Of a stretch of DNA of 48,724 nt, positions 7,716 through 15,795 are shown piece after piece (within the stretch, counting starts at the first letter, position 1; every line of letters starts with the position of its first letter). The position numbers and the translations under genes are program-made. Source of the stretch: Reyranella sp. (lineage in GTDB: Bacteria > Pseudomonadota > Alphaproteobacteria > Reyranellales > Reyranellaceae). The notes beneath the pieces are model-generated. The model was not told the DNA's origin. It was given only the letters and a program-made list of their open reading frames with translations, and made no database searches. The stretch spans positions 91,647-140,370 of the forward strand of contig JAQSDW010000202.1 of NCBI GenBank assembly GCA_029946105.1, read 5' to 3'.

Positions 7716-8204
7716 ATGCTCGTCGCCCAGAAGCTCAACCTTCTCCACCTGCTGCTGCTGTTGAGCGCGATGGCCTGCGTCTACTACGTGACGATGGAGA
7801 GTCGGCAAAGGACGCTCGCCCTCAAGCGGCACTTCCGGGGCCCCGCGTCCGCGATCGTGGCCGCCCTCGTGCTGCTGTTTTTTCAGGTCGGGCTCAAGCA
7901 GCCGATCTGGCCGTTCCTGGGCGCCCTGGCGCTGGGCCTCGCCGCCGGCGGCGTGAGCGGCGTCACCTTGAAGCTCCGGGTTGATCGATCGTGGCAGATC
8001 CCCCGGCCGGCCGGCATGCACCACATGATCTGGCTGGCGCTCGCGCTGGCGGCCGCCGCCGCCGTCGATATCACCGGGGCCTGGATCGGACCCGAGGCCA
8101 AGCTCTGGCGTTTCGGGGCGACCCTGGTCGCCATGGCCAGCGCGGGCATGATCTGCGGCCGCGCCATTGCCGTGGGCATACGTGTCTGGCGCCTGATCGG
8201 CTAG
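7716..8204 (+). CDS. Integral membrane protein of unknown function
   Basis: This 162-aa protein has four hydrophobic helices: LLHLLLLLSAMACVYYV, ASAIVAALVLLFF, PFLGALALGLAAGGVSGV and MIWLALALAAAAAVDI, plus a C-terminal one. A cytosolic basic stretch (ESRQRTLALKRHF) lies after helix 1. The pattern loosely recalls the CcdC/DUF1453 type, but I am not certain. I place the start at the ATG at 7716; the open frame upstream to 7572 is unlikely to be translated. The next gene, an MFS carrier, starts 32 bases after its stop, so the two may be co-transcribed. Confidence 0.55.
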   Translation: MLVAQKLNLLHLLLLLSAMACVYYVTMESRQRTLALKRHFRGPASAIVAALVLLFFQVGLKQPIWPFLGALALGLAAGGVSGVTLKLRVDRSWQIPRPAGMHHMIWLALALAAAAAVDITGAWIGPEAKLWRFGATLVAMASAGMICGRAIAVGIRVWRLIG

Positions 8205-8236
8205 AGCGCTGGGCGCGCGCGCCCAGCAAAGCCTCC

Positions 8237-9460
8237 ATGAGCGCCAACAACAACAACAACAACGACTCGTCGTTCCGGCACGTGCTGCGGACCAGCCCGA
8301 TGGATTTCTGGCGTCTGTGGTACGTCGGCATGGTCGTCTCCACCGTGCGCTGGCTCGAGACGGTCGCCATGGGCATCGTCGTCTATGCCGAAACCGGCTC
8401 GGCCCTGGTCGTGGCCATGATCACCATGCTCCGCCTCGTTCCCATGGGCCTGTTCGGCGCCTTCCTGGGCGCGCTCGCCGAGCGGTTCGACCGGCGCCTG
8501 ACCTTGGCCGGCATCGTCGGCCTGATGGCCGTCACCTCTTCCGTGCTCGCCGTCGTCGCCTGGACGGGAACGCTGGAAGTCTGGCAACTGGCCGTCGCCA
8601 GCTTCATCAACGGCTGCGGCTGGGCCACCGACAATCCGCTCCGCCGAGTGATGATGGGCGAGGTCATGGGCCGCAACCGCATGGCCACCGCCATGGCGCT
8701 CGATGTCGGCGCCGGCAATGCCAGCCGCATGGTCGGTCCCGCCGTCGGCGGACTTCTATTGGCCAGCGTCGGCATCGAGGGCGCGTTTGTGCTGAGCGTG
8801 GCGATGTACGCCTCGGCCGTCGCCGCCACGCTGCTGGTCAAAAGCCGCATGCCGGCCTCGCCCGGATCGGGTGCCGTGCTCGCCCGCACCTGGGAGGGCG
8901 TGGCGCTGATCTTTGCCGACCGGCGCCTGGGCGCCATCATGGCGGTGACCGTCATCTACAATGTCTTCGCCTGGCCCTTCACCAGCATGATCCCGGTGAT
9001 CGGGCGCGACCGGCTGCTGCTCGGCCCCGAGGGCGTCGGCCTCCTCACCAGCGTCGATGGCCTCGGCGCCTTCGCCGGCGCGCTGGTGCTGGCGCTGTGG
9101 CTGGTGCCCGGCTGGCATGCCCGCGCCTATGTCGGCGGAACGGCCGCCTATCTCGTGGGCGTCATCGGCTTTGCCGCCGCCCCGACGCCGCTGCTGGCCG
9201 GTGCCGCGCTGCTGCTGACCGGCCTCGCCGGAGCCACCTTCGCCACCCTGCAGGCGACGCTGGTCTACCTCGCCGCCCCGGTCGAGATGCGCTCGCGCAT
9301 CCTGGGCGTCCTGTCGGTGTGCATCGGCACCGGGCCGATCGGTTTCGTCTGGCTGGGCTGGCTGGCTGACGCGATCGGCGCGCCGGAAGCCACGGCGATC
9401 ACCGGCGGGATGGGGCTGCTGGCGCTCGCCGCGACCTGGCCGCTGTGGCGCCGGATCTGA
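8237..9460 (+). CDS. MFS transporter
   Basis: This is a 407-aa carrier with about 12 hydrophobic segments. The loop between helices 2 and 3 has the MFS-type pattern GAFLGALAERFDRRLTL. A characteristic helix 4-5 region follows (GWATDNPLRRVMMGEVMG, then DVGAGNASRMVGPAVGG). It belongs to the same subfamily as the carrier at 15796-17046, sharing the WLE, RRxMxGE, NAxxRMVGPxxGG and MRSRxxG motifs. The substrate cannot be predicted. The N-terminus MSANNNNNNDSS comes from a run of six AAC codons. No SD is obvious, but this ATG gives a natural cytosolic lead before helix 1. Confidence 0.8.
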   Translation: MSANNNNNNDSSFRHVLRTSPMDFWRLWYVGMVVSTVRWLETVAMGIVVYAETGSALVVAMITMLRLVPMGLFGAFLGALAERFDRRLTLAGIVGLMAVTSSVLAVVAWTGTLEVWQLAVASFINGCGWATDNPLRRVMMGEVMGRNRMATAMALDVGAGNASRMVGPAVGGLLLASVGIEGAFVLSVAMYASAVAATLLVKSRMPASPGSGAVLARTWEGVALIFADRRLGAIMAVTVIYNVFAWPFTSMIPVIGRDRLLLGPEGVGLLTSVDGLGAFAGALVLALWLVPGWHARAYVGGTAAYLVGVIGFAAAPTPLLAGAALLLTGLAGATFATLQATLVYLAAPVEMRSRILGVLSVCIGTGPIGFVWLGWLADAIGAPEATAITGGMGLLALAATWPLWRRI

Positions 9461-9484
9461 GCCCTCGGCTATTTCCGAAAAAGC

Positions 9485-9745
9485 TCAGGTCTGGAAACGC
9501 GTCAGGAACGTGAGCGCCATCATCCCCACGACCACGCCACCCACGACACCCGCCACGGTCCAGGCCAGGCGCCGTAGCCGTCGTCGCAGGAGAACAGCCG
9601 GCTTTATGGTCGCTTCGCTCAGCATTTCAGAGCCGGCTTCGCGGAGATAGATCGATTTCGAGAAGTGCCACCACGCGACCCATCCCCCGGCAACGCCGGA
9701 GGCCAGCAGGGTAGCCCAGATCAGGAACTTGTAAGCAGACACCAT
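9485..9745 (-). CDS. Small two-helix membrane protein
   Basis: This 86-aa protein has two hydrophobic segments (residues about 5-27 and 61-80) separated by a basic linker, LLRRRLRRLAW. The linker should be cytoplasmic, giving a hairpin with both ends outside. No family recognised. It is convergent with the MFS gene, 24 bases away, and divergent from the DUF1993 gene. Codon use looks normal for the region. Confidence 0.5.
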   Translation of the reverse strand: MVSAYKFLIWATLLASGVAGGWVAWWHFSKSIYLREAGSEMLSEATIKPAVLLRRRLRRLAWTVAGVVGGVVVGMMALTFLTRFQT

Positions 9746-9871
9746 GCGACGGCTCTCTTCTCCTGTGTCGCAATGCCAGAATCATCTTACGAGCGAATTA
9801 CGCCCGCCTGCCGGTCTCGATAGCTGCTATAGCCACCGCCCTATCCAAATCAACCCCCAACCGGAGGCCCC

Positions 9872-10396
9872 ATGATCCACGCCATTGCCGTTACCCAGTT
9901 CTCCAAGATGCTGAGCAATTTGGTTGCCATCCTGGGCGAGGCGGAAAAATACGCCGCCGAAAAGAAGTTCGACACCGGCATCCTGCTGCAGTCGCGCCTC
10001 TCGCCCGACCAGTTCAGCCTGATGCAGCAGATCCGCACCGCCTGCGACACCGCCAAGCTCGGCGCCGCCCGCCTCGCCGGCCGCGAAAAGGACGTGCCGG
10101 TGCATGCCGACACGGAGCAGACCCTGGCCGAGATCAAGGCCCGCATCGACAGCACGATTGCTTATCTCGCCAGCTTCAAGCCCGATGCCTTTACGGGCGC
10201 GGCCGAGCGCCGGATCACCCAGCCGCGCTGGGCCGGCAAGAGCCTGTCGGGCCAGGAATTCCTGATCCAGCACGTCATCCCCAATTTCTATTTCCATGTG
10301 ACGACCGCCTACGCGATCCTGCGCCACAACGGCGTCGGCGTCGGCAAGCGCAACTACCTCGGCGACATGCCCTACCGCGAGGCCGCCGCCGCCTGA
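9872..10396 (+). CDS. DUF1993-family protein
   Basis: This 174-aa soluble protein matches the DUF1993 pattern, which resembles DinB-like four-helix bundles. Visible elements are IHAIAVTQFSKMLSNL at the N-terminus, LSPDQFSLMQQI, HADTEQTLAEIKARID in the middle, and PNFYFHVTTAYAILRHNG near the C-terminus. The conserved His residues in the last two segments could bind a metal, but no reaction is known for the family. It has its own gap on both sides and appears to be monocistronic. A GGAGG-like sequence (CCGGAGGCCCC) lies just before the ATG. Confidence 0.8.
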   Translation: MIHAIAVTQFSKMLSNLVAILGEAEKYAAEKKFDTGILLQSRLSPDQFSLMQQIRTACDTAKLGAARLAGREKDVPVHADTEQTLAEIKARIDSTIAYLASFKPDAFTGAAERRITQPRWAGKSLSGQEFLIQHVIPNFYFHVTTAYAILRHNGVGVGKRNYLGDMPYREAAAA

Positions 10397-10535
10397 CGGT
10401 TGGAGGGAACCGTATCGGCGGCCCTGCCGTCGTTGCCCTTCAGGCCGGTGGACAAGTCGCCGTGACTCGTCCGACCGTGCCTGTCAGGCTTCGTGCAAGA
10501 GACGAAAAATCGGGCCCAGGAATCGGGAGGGTACG

Positions 10536-10655
10536 ATGCGACAAGAGCTGATGTTCTGGTTGCGCCTGGCCACCGTCGCTCTCGGTGCCGTGGCGCTTGT
10601 CGCCGCGGTTGTCTCGCTGAGCGGTCCGGCCGCAGAAATCATCGCGCTGCGCTAG
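10536..10655 (+). CDS. 39-aa single-span membrane peptide
   Basis: This short reading frame encodes MRQELMFWLRLATVALGAVA, then LVAAVVSLSGPAAEIIALR. The first part is basic and the core of about 20 hydrophobic residues would cross the inner membrane once. A strong Shine-Dalgarno sequence (GGGAGG) lies five to six bases before the ATG, which is the main reason to believe it. It lies alone after the DUF1993 gene, and the REP-like repeat begins immediately after its stop. Function unknown. Confidence 0.45.
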   Translation: MRQELMFWLRLATVALGAVALVAAVVSLSGPAAEIIALR

Positions 10656-10660
10656 AGCCC

Positions 10661-10790
10661 GTCGCCCCGAGCGTAGCCGAGGGGCCTTTTCTCTACGTTA
10701 AGCAGCTTGTCGGGGAGAGAAGGTCTCTCCACTCCGCGCCGGAGCCCGCCCCGAGGGCTTCCGAGGGGGCGCTCCGGTCGAGACGACGGA
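10661..10790. repeat. REP-like interspersed repeat, long copy
   Basis: This begins GTCGCCCCGAGCGTAGCC and ends GCTCCGGTCGAGACGACGGA. The same ends, plus the internal AAGGTCTCTCCACT, recur at 15524-15605. Between them this copy carries about 45 extra bases, a second GC-rich hairpin region. The two ends are imperfect inverted repeats of each other (TCCGTCG-type termini). Palindromes of this kind are common extragenic repeats in alphaproteobacteria and often lie after genes. Confidence 0.6.
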
Positions 10791-10810
10791 TAGACTTCGA
10801 AGCACCCAGC

Positions 10811-11206
10811 CTAGTCGACCTTGCCGCCTGCGGCCGCCCGCGCGCCGCGCCCTGGCATGGCCAGCGCTGCCGCAAATTCGCGCTTGAGCTCGTCGATGGT
10901 GATCATGCCCGGCCGCGGCGGGAACTTGGACACCGCCGCATTGCGCCTGTTCTCGTCCGGCCACAGCGCCTGGCGCGCCCGCGAACGCGCCTCGTTGGTC
11001 TTGCCGCCGCGCAGGCTGGTGATCGCGGCCGCCAGGCACCGGCGCTCCCAGTCGCCCAGCGGGCTGACACCGCTTTCGATGGCGGCCAGGATCTGGCGGA
11101 TGGCGTCGTGGGCCAGTTTCTTCGCCTCTTCCGGGGCAAGCCCCTCGGGGGGAGCAGCGGCGGCGAGGGATTTGCGGAGGGCGATCAGCTTGGGCGAGTC
11201 GGACAT
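10811..11206 (-). CDS. Conserved-looking soluble protein of unknown function
   Basis: This is a 131-aa, largely helical, basic protein (GGKTNEARSRARQALWP; GDWERRCLAAAITSLRGG). It has no signal peptide or membrane segment, and the N-terminal half is Ala/Glu/Lys-rich. I do not recognise a family. GGTGGGG lies a few bases before the ATG. It is the last of three leftward genes after the YidB-like and GlsB-like genes, 79 bases downstream of the latter. Base composition is normal for the region. Confidence 0.55.
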   Translation of the reverse strand: MSDSPKLIALRKSLAAAAPPEGLAPEEAKKLAHDAIRQILAAIESGVSPLGDWERRCLAAAITSLRGGKTNEARSRARQALWPDENRRNAAVSKFPPRPGMITIDELKREFAAALAMPGRGARAAAGGKVD

Positions 11207-11285
11207 GGCCCCACCATAGCGCGAACGCCGCGCGGCGTCGCGGCCCCCGGAAGGGATGGGTCGAGACGGGAAACCTTGGCGACTT

Positions 11286-11543
11286 TCAGACGGCCCGCCG
11301 CGCCGCGAAGCGATTCCAGATGAACAGCACCAGCACCGCGCCCACGATGGCGCCGATGAAGCCCGCGCCCTGGTCGTAGCGATACCAGCCCACCGTCTGG
11401 CCGATGAAGGTGGCGACGAAGGCGCCGGCGATGCCGAGCGCCGTGGTCAGCAGGAAGCCGACCGGCCGATTCGGCCCCGGTGCCAGCAGGCGCGCCACGA
11501 TACCGGCCACGAAGCCGATGAGGATGATCCAGAGCAGGCCCAT
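11286..11543 (-). CDS. GlsB/YeaQ/YmgE-family stress membrane protein
   Basis: This 85-aa inner-membrane protein has three hydrophobic helices and the family's hallmark N-terminus: LLWIILIGFVAGIVARLLAP, then GFLLTTALGIAGAFVATFIG and GFIGAIVGAVLVLFIWNRF. The family is often called transglycosylase-associated, but it has no known enzymatic activity and is linked to general stress responses. AAGGA lies six bases before the ATG. It follows the YidB-like gene by 31 bases, so the two are probably co-transcribed. Confidence 0.9.
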   Translation of the reverse strand: MGLLWIILIGFVAGIVARLLAPGPNRPVGFLLTTALGIAGAFVATFIGQTVGWYRYDQGAGFIGAIVGAVLVLFIWNRFAARRAV

Positions 11544-11574
11544 GACAGTTCCTTCGCTTGAACGTTGAGGATCT

Positions 11575-12120
11575 TCAGGTGAGGCGCGCGATTTCCTGCT
11601 CGGTCGGCAGGCGGCCTTCCGGCGTCAGCGCATCGATGGTCTTGGGCAGATGCTCGCTGAGCGCCTCCAGCAGCTCCTCGCGCGACATGCCGGCCTGCCG
11701 GGCAAGCACCTCGACCTGTTCGGGCGTCAGCACCTTCTTGAGGTCGGACGGCGGGATCGGCCTGTTGTCGCCCTTGGATACCCATGAATCGGCGACCGCG
11801 CCTTGGCCACCTTGCTGGAACTGCTTCACCAGGTCGGCCAGCCCGCCGCTCAGCGAGGCCGCCGGCCCGGCGCCCAGCAGCCCGCCCAGGCCGTTCTTGA
11901 GCCAGTCGCCGAAATTGCCGCCCGACTGCGGCGCCGCCCCGTTCGCCGTGCCGCCCGCTGTGGCGGGCTGGGAGCCGCCAAAACTCTTCACCGCCTTGTA
12001 GGCAAGCAGCCCGAGCACCGCCATGGTGATCGGCGACATCCCGCCGCCGCCGCCCGTCGTGCCGCCGCGATAGCCGCGCGGGCCGTTTTGCATGCCGTTC
12101 AGAACGTCGAACAACCCCAT
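11575..12120 (-). CDS. YidB-like (DUF937) protein
   Basis: This 181-aa protein begins MGLFDVLNGMQNGPRG, then a Gly-rich stretch, a short hydrophobic segment (MSPITMAVLGLLAYKAVKSF) and a linker. The YidB/DUF937 core follows: GLADLVKQFQQGGQGAVADS, WVSKGDNRPIPPSDLKKVL, then LARQAGMSREELLEALSEHL and PKTIDALTPEGRLPT. Family members are soluble or loosely membrane-associated and of unknown molecular role. AAGGAGA lies eight bases before this ATG and fixes it. It is divergent from the acetyl-CoA hydrolase gene, sharing a 101-base gap. Confidence 0.8.
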   Translation of the reverse strand: MGLFDVLNGMQNGPRGYRGGTTGGGGGMSPITMAVLGLLAYKAVKSFGGSQPATAGGTANGAAPQSGGNFGDWLKNGLGGLLGAGPAASLSGGLADLVKQFQQGGQGAVADSWVSKGDNRPIPPSDLKKVLTPEQVEVLARQAGMSREELLEALSEHLPKTIDALTPEGRLPTEQEIARLT

Positions 12121-12221
12121 GATCCGTCTCCTTCGATCTGGGGACCAACGGAAGTCGTCAACGGAGGTTGCGTGATAGACTGCAGGCAAGGCCGACCGGT
12201 CTTCGCGACAGGGGGAGAGCG

Positions 12222-14096
12222 ATGCGTTTCGACGATGCCGATCGCCTGGCGCAGGCGATCCTGGACCGCGTCGGACCGCGGATCGTCCTCGCCCTGCCGC
12301 TCGGTCTCGGCAAGGCCAACCACATCGCCAATGCGCTCTACGCCCGCGCCGCATCGGACCCTTCGATCCATCTCTCGATCTTCACCGGCCTAACGCTCGA
12401 GAAGCCCCGGCCGAAGCTCGATCTCGAGCGGCGCTTCCTCGGGCCGCTGAGCCGGCGCCTGTTCGACGGCTATCCCGACCTCGCCTATGCGGCGGCGCTA
12501 CGCCGCGGCACGCTGCCTCCGAACATCGAGGTCGACGAGTTCTTCTTCCGCGCCGGCCAATGGCTCGGCGTCGAGGCCGCGCAGCAGCACTATGTCTCGA
12601 CCAACTACACCCATGTCGTGCCCGTGCTGCTCCAGCGCGGCGTCAATGTCGTGGCCCAGCTCGTGGCACACCGGCGTGATGAGGAGCACGGCGACACCTA
12701 CAGCCTCGCCTGCAACACCGACCTCACCCTCGACATGCTCGACGCGCGCCGGCGCGGCGCCGCCAACTTCGTCCTGGCGGGCCAGGTGAACAGCGAGCTG
12801 CCCTTCATGCCGGGCGAGGCGAGCCGCCCCGCCGCGGAGTTCGACTTCGTGCTCGACAGTGCCGCGACGGATTTCCCGCTGTTCGCGCCGCCGCGCGAGC
12901 CCATCGATCTCGTCCAGTATGCCTGCGGCCTGCACGCCGCCAGCACCGTGGCCGATGGCGGCACGGTGCAGCTCGGCATCGGCGCGCTGGGCGATGCCGT
13001 GGCTCACGGGCTGGTGCTGCGGCAGACCCGGAACGAGGACTTCCGCGCGTTGCTGGAAGAATTGGCACCGCCGCTGCCGCCGGGGAGTCTCGGCGGCACC
13101 CCGGACAGCACCCCCGACAGCCTCGCGCCCTTCACCGCAGGCCTCTATGCCTGCACCGAAATGTTCGTCGAGGCCTTCCTCGATCTCCATCGCGCCAAGA
13201 TCCTGACGCGCGAGGCGGACGGCGCCGTGCTGCACGCCGGCTTCTTCCTGGGCTCGCGATCCTTCAACAAGGCGCTCAGCGACATGCCCGAGGCCGAGCG
13301 CGCAAAATTCCAGATGCGGGCGATTTCCTTCGTGAACGAACTCTACGGCGACGAGGCCGCGAAGCGTCGCGCGCGCGTGGGCGGCCGGTTCATCAACGCC
13401 ACCATGATGGTGACCCTGCTGGGCGAGGCGATCTCCGAGACGCTGGACGACGGCCGCGTGGTGAGCGGCGTCGGCGGGCAATACAACTTCGTGAGCCAGA
13501 GCTTTGCGCTCGACGGCGCGCGCTCCATCCTCGTCGCGCACAGCACCAAGACGCGGGGCGGGCGGACCACGTCCAACATCCGCTGGGGCGGCGGCCACAT
13601 CACCATTCCCCGGCATCTCCGCGACGTGGTGATCACCGAATACGGCATTGCCGACCTGCGCGGCCGGGCCGATCGCGACGTGGTCGCCGCGATGCTGTCC
13701 ATCGCCGACTCGCGGTTCCAGGGCGAACTGCTCGACGCCGCCAAGCGGGCCGGCAAGATCGAGAAGGGCTACGAGATCCCCGAGGCGCAACGCCACAACA
13801 TGCCGGAGCGCTTGGCCGCCATCCTGGGGCGCGCCCGTGTCTCGGGCCTGCTGCCCGCCTTTCCATTCGGCAGCGACATGACACCGGTGGAACAGCGCCT
13901 GGCCGAGGGACTGCGCTCCCTGGCCGCCGCTTCTCTAGTCGGGCGTGCGAAGCTCTTCCTAGCGGGCATTCGGCCCGGGCCCGTCTCGGAAGCGGTGCAG
14001 GCGGGTGTGCAGCGGATGGGGCTCGCGCATCCGCGGACGCTCCAGGAGTTCATCTATCGGACGGTCGTGTGCGGTGTGCTCAATCAATCGGCATAG
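12222..14096 (+). CDS. Acetyl-CoA hydrolase/CoA-transferase family protein
   Basis: This 624-aa cytosolic enzyme of the acetyl-CoA hydrolase/4-hydroxybutyrate CoA-transferase family is longer than the usual 430-510 aa. The N-terminal half holds the first Rossmann-like lobe (RIVLALPLGLGKANHIANAL). The middle has GTVQLGIGALGDAVAHGL. The C-terminal lobe is typical (SGVGGQYNFVSQSFAL; HSTKTRGGRTTSNI; VVITEYGIADLRGRADRD). It should move or hydrolyse CoA on a short acyl chain; the acyl group is not known. GGGGGAGAG precedes the ATG. The extra length lies in an insertion around residues 270-400 and a helical tail. Confidence 0.85.
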   Translation: MRFDDADRLAQAILDRVGPRIVLALPLGLGKANHIANALYARAASDPSIHLSIFTGLTLEKPRPKLDLERRFLGPLSRRLFDGYPDLAYAAALRRGTLPPNIEVDEFFFRAGQWLGVEAAQQHYVSTNYTHVVPVLLQRGVNVVAQLVAHRRDEEHGDTYSLACNTDLTLDMLDARRRGAANFVLAGQVNSELPFMPGEASRPAAEFDFVLDSAATDFPLFAPPREPIDLVQYACGLHAASTVADGGTVQLGIGALGDAVAHGLVLRQTRNEDFRALLEELAPPLPPGSLGGTPDSTPDSLAPFTAGLYACTEMFVEAFLDLHRAKILTREADGAVLHAGFFLGSRSFNKALSDMPEAERAKFQMRAISFVNELYGDEAAKRRARVGGRFINATMMVTLLGEAISETLDDGRVVSGVGGQYNFVSQSFALDGARSILVAHSTKTRGGRTTSNIRWGGGHITIPRHLRDVVITEYGIADLRGRADRDVVAAMLSIADSRFQGELLDAAKRAGKIEKGYEIPEAQRHNMPERLAAILGRARVSGLLPAFPFGSDMTPVEQRLAEGLRSLAAASLVGRAKLFLAGIRPGPVSEAVQAGVQRMGLAHPRTLQEFIYRTVVCGVLNQSA

Positions 14097-14097
14097 G

Positions 14098-14404
14098 CGC
14101 TTTAGGTAAGGGCCTAGGGCGCAGCTTTCTGGGTTTCGGTGGCGTCACCGCAAGATGATCGCAGATCGGCTGGCTTTGAATGACGCCAGCGCCGGAGCAC
14201 AGGGGCCGCGCCGAGCGCCTCGACCTTTGCTCGAGATTTCGTCCGGGCACATGGCGAGGTACTCGAGTTCATCGCCCCATCAGGCTGTCGCGCAGCATCG
14301 CTCGATACGGTTTCCACGGCGGCCCGCCATCGCCGCCCTGCGTTCGAGGGAAATGGTGCGCTCTAAACCGCCTGCAATATCCCTAGCGCAGCGCCTCTCT
14401 AGCG
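14098..14404. other. Gene-free gap
   Basis: About 300 bases between the CoA-transferase and the AT-richer orphan gene hold only short, mutually overlapping reading frames with no Shine-Dalgarno sequence and no protein-like composition. I see no clear hairpin terminator. GC falls toward the right end. Confidence 0.4.
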
Positions 14405-14797
14405 ATGGACGCTAGTTTTCTGGGAAGCGGTTTCGAAAGGATTCTCATTACAGAAACCTGTGACTTGAAGAAATTGGTAAGCACGCCCGACATACAGATC
14501 ATACATCTCGAGGACATTCTGCAGTTCATGCAGGACTACATCGAGGATGCGATGCCCCATATTACCGGAGAAGTGACGAGTGCCATCAACGAGCTTGTTG
14601 ATTTGAAGTTTCTGCATCGCGCAAAGTCTCGCGTCACGGTTCGTGATAGGTCAGGCCGACTGTACGATGCATATATGCTGGATATCAGCAGATACGCTGG
14701 TGAGCGAATGCGCCGCGGTCTTGAATTGGTGAAATTCTGGGGCAAAAAATCTGACGACGCGCTTCGGCGGACGAACCTCATATATCTTGAAAAGTAG
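14405..14797 (+). CDS. Orphan protein, AT-richer than neighbours
   Basis: This 130-aa soluble protein reads MDASFLGSGFERILITETCD at its start and ends RRTNLIYLEK. It is rich in Asp, Glu, Ile, Leu and Arg (DIQIIHLEDILQFMQDYIED). Codon use is visibly less GC3-biased than elsewhere (many ATA, CAT, AAA and TTG codons), which suggests horizontal transfer. No domain recognised. There is no good Shine-Dalgarno sequence before the ATG, so the start is uncertain. The promoter-like repeat element begins 33 bases after its stop. Confidence 0.6.
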   Translation: MDASFLGSGFERILITETCDLKKLVSTPDIQIIHLEDILQFMQDYIEDAMPHITGEVTSAINELVDLKFLHRAKSRVTVRDRSGRLYDAYMLDISRYAGERMRRGLELVKFWGKKSDDALRRTNLIYLEK

Positions 14798-14830
14798 GCT
14801 CCCGCGGATCGGCGATCGCACCTTCAAGGA

Positions 14831-14905
14831 TGCAAGCAATGCCAGCACTTGCGAAAGTTCCAACAAAATTTGACAGGTTCAGCAGGTTTCAGGCATAGTT
14901 TCTGG
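14831..14905 (+). promoter_or_regulatory. Promoter-like element, copy 1 of 2
   Basis: A doubled motif (TGCAAGCAATGCCAGCA, 14831-14847) is followed by a consensus -35 box TTGACA (14870-14875), a spacer beginning GGTTCAGCAGGTTT, and a weak -10-like CATAGT (14894-14899) 18 bases on. The 19 bases TGACAGGTTCAGCAGGTTT recur exactly at 32900-32918, again below a doubled TGCCAGCA motif. Transcription would start near 14906 and run rightward into a hairpin terminator. Confidence 0.5.
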
Positions 14906-14936
14906 TATCGTCGCCACTACGTGCATCCTCTGCGCG

Positions 14937-14970
14937 GGCCGCCCGGTCACTTGCCCGGAGCGGCCTTTTT
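14937..14970 (+). terminator. Rho-independent terminator-like hairpin
   Basis: The left arm GGCCGC-CCGG (14937-14946) and right arm CCGG-A-GCGGCC (14955-14965, one bulged A) enclose an 8-base loop and are followed by TTTTT. It lies about 30 bases after the predicted start of the promoter-like element, so it could end a transcript of about 60 nt. It could equally be the delayed terminator of the 14405-14797 gene. Confidence 0.55.
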
Positions 14971-15523
14971 CGGGACCGGTGGCAGCCCGTCTCCACGCGG
15001 GTGAACGCAAGAGGGTTGAGGGTCTTCGGACCCGGCGGGAATTGCCGCTGGGGCAGCCTCACGGGGTTGCCCGATCAAAACCATAGCCGATGCCTCCCCT
15101 CATGGCCGTCAGGGAGGCGCCGCAAAACGACGCGATAATTTGTTCATACACGCGCACCCATCATCCTTGGCGCGGTCGCCTGCTTGCAGTGCTTGCTCCC
15201 CTGATGTGCGTCAGGTGGGGTTCCTGTGCGGCGGGCCGTCCGACCGGACATGCCCGGCACACCCGACCGCGGAGACCCCGGAGGTCGCAACAACCAGTCG
15301 ATCCCAGGAGGGCCGCTCCGCTGGGGACGGACGCAAGAGCGGGGAGAAACCCCGCCAAGCCCGATCCTCGTCCCGGGCGATTGGACGATGCTGGCGGTCA
15401 CCGGCCTTCTAGATCCGTGGACGGGTTTGCCGGTTTACCGGACTCTAGATCTACGTGGAGAGAACGAGGTGAACAGGACTTCGGCCGTGTTGCCGCCGTC
15501 GTTCGTGGCGTTCAACTAAATCC
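14971..15523. other. Long stretch without a convincing gene
   Basis: Several overlapping frames are open here (for example 15090-15539 and 15226-15519 on the plus strand), but none has a signal, a domain or a good ribosome site. Visible structure includes a GCCTCCC/GGGAGGC stem around 15092-15118 and two imperfect direct copies of TCTAGATC-ACGTGGA-type sequence near 15409 and 15445. The region may hold an untranslated RNA or decayed genes; I cannot tell. Confidence 0.35.
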
Positions 15524-15605
15524 GTCGCCCCGAGCGTAGCCGAGGGGCCTTGCCTCGTTCAGACAAGGTCTCTCCACTTCGCTTCGCTCCGGTCGAGACG
15601 ACGGA
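15524..15605. repeat. REP-like interspersed repeat, short copy
   Basis: This begins GTCGCCCCGAGCGTAGCC and ends GCTCCGGTCGAGACGACGGA, the same ends as the copy at 10661-10790. The middle reads AAGGTCTCTCCACTTCGC. The ends are imperfect inverted repeats, so the element can fold on itself. It sits about 190 bases downstream of the minus-strand MFS gene. Confidence 0.6.
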
Positions 15606-15795
15606 AGGGGGTGAACAGAACAGCGATTTGGGCCTGAGTCGAAAAGGCACACGGCGTTGTTCGGAAAATCCGGCTCAAAGCTCTGGAGTGATTGGGAAAT
15701 CGGACGATTGGCGTTTCGATTTTCGAACAGCTGGCCGAACGGATTCCGAACAACTCGTGTTCCGATAATGTCGCCGACCGGAGTCAGATTCAGAG

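Noticed and set aside
15226..15519. 97-codon frame in the gene-free kilobase
   Set aside because: No ribosome site, Pro/Gly/Arg-rich start and no recognisable domain; left as part of the gap.
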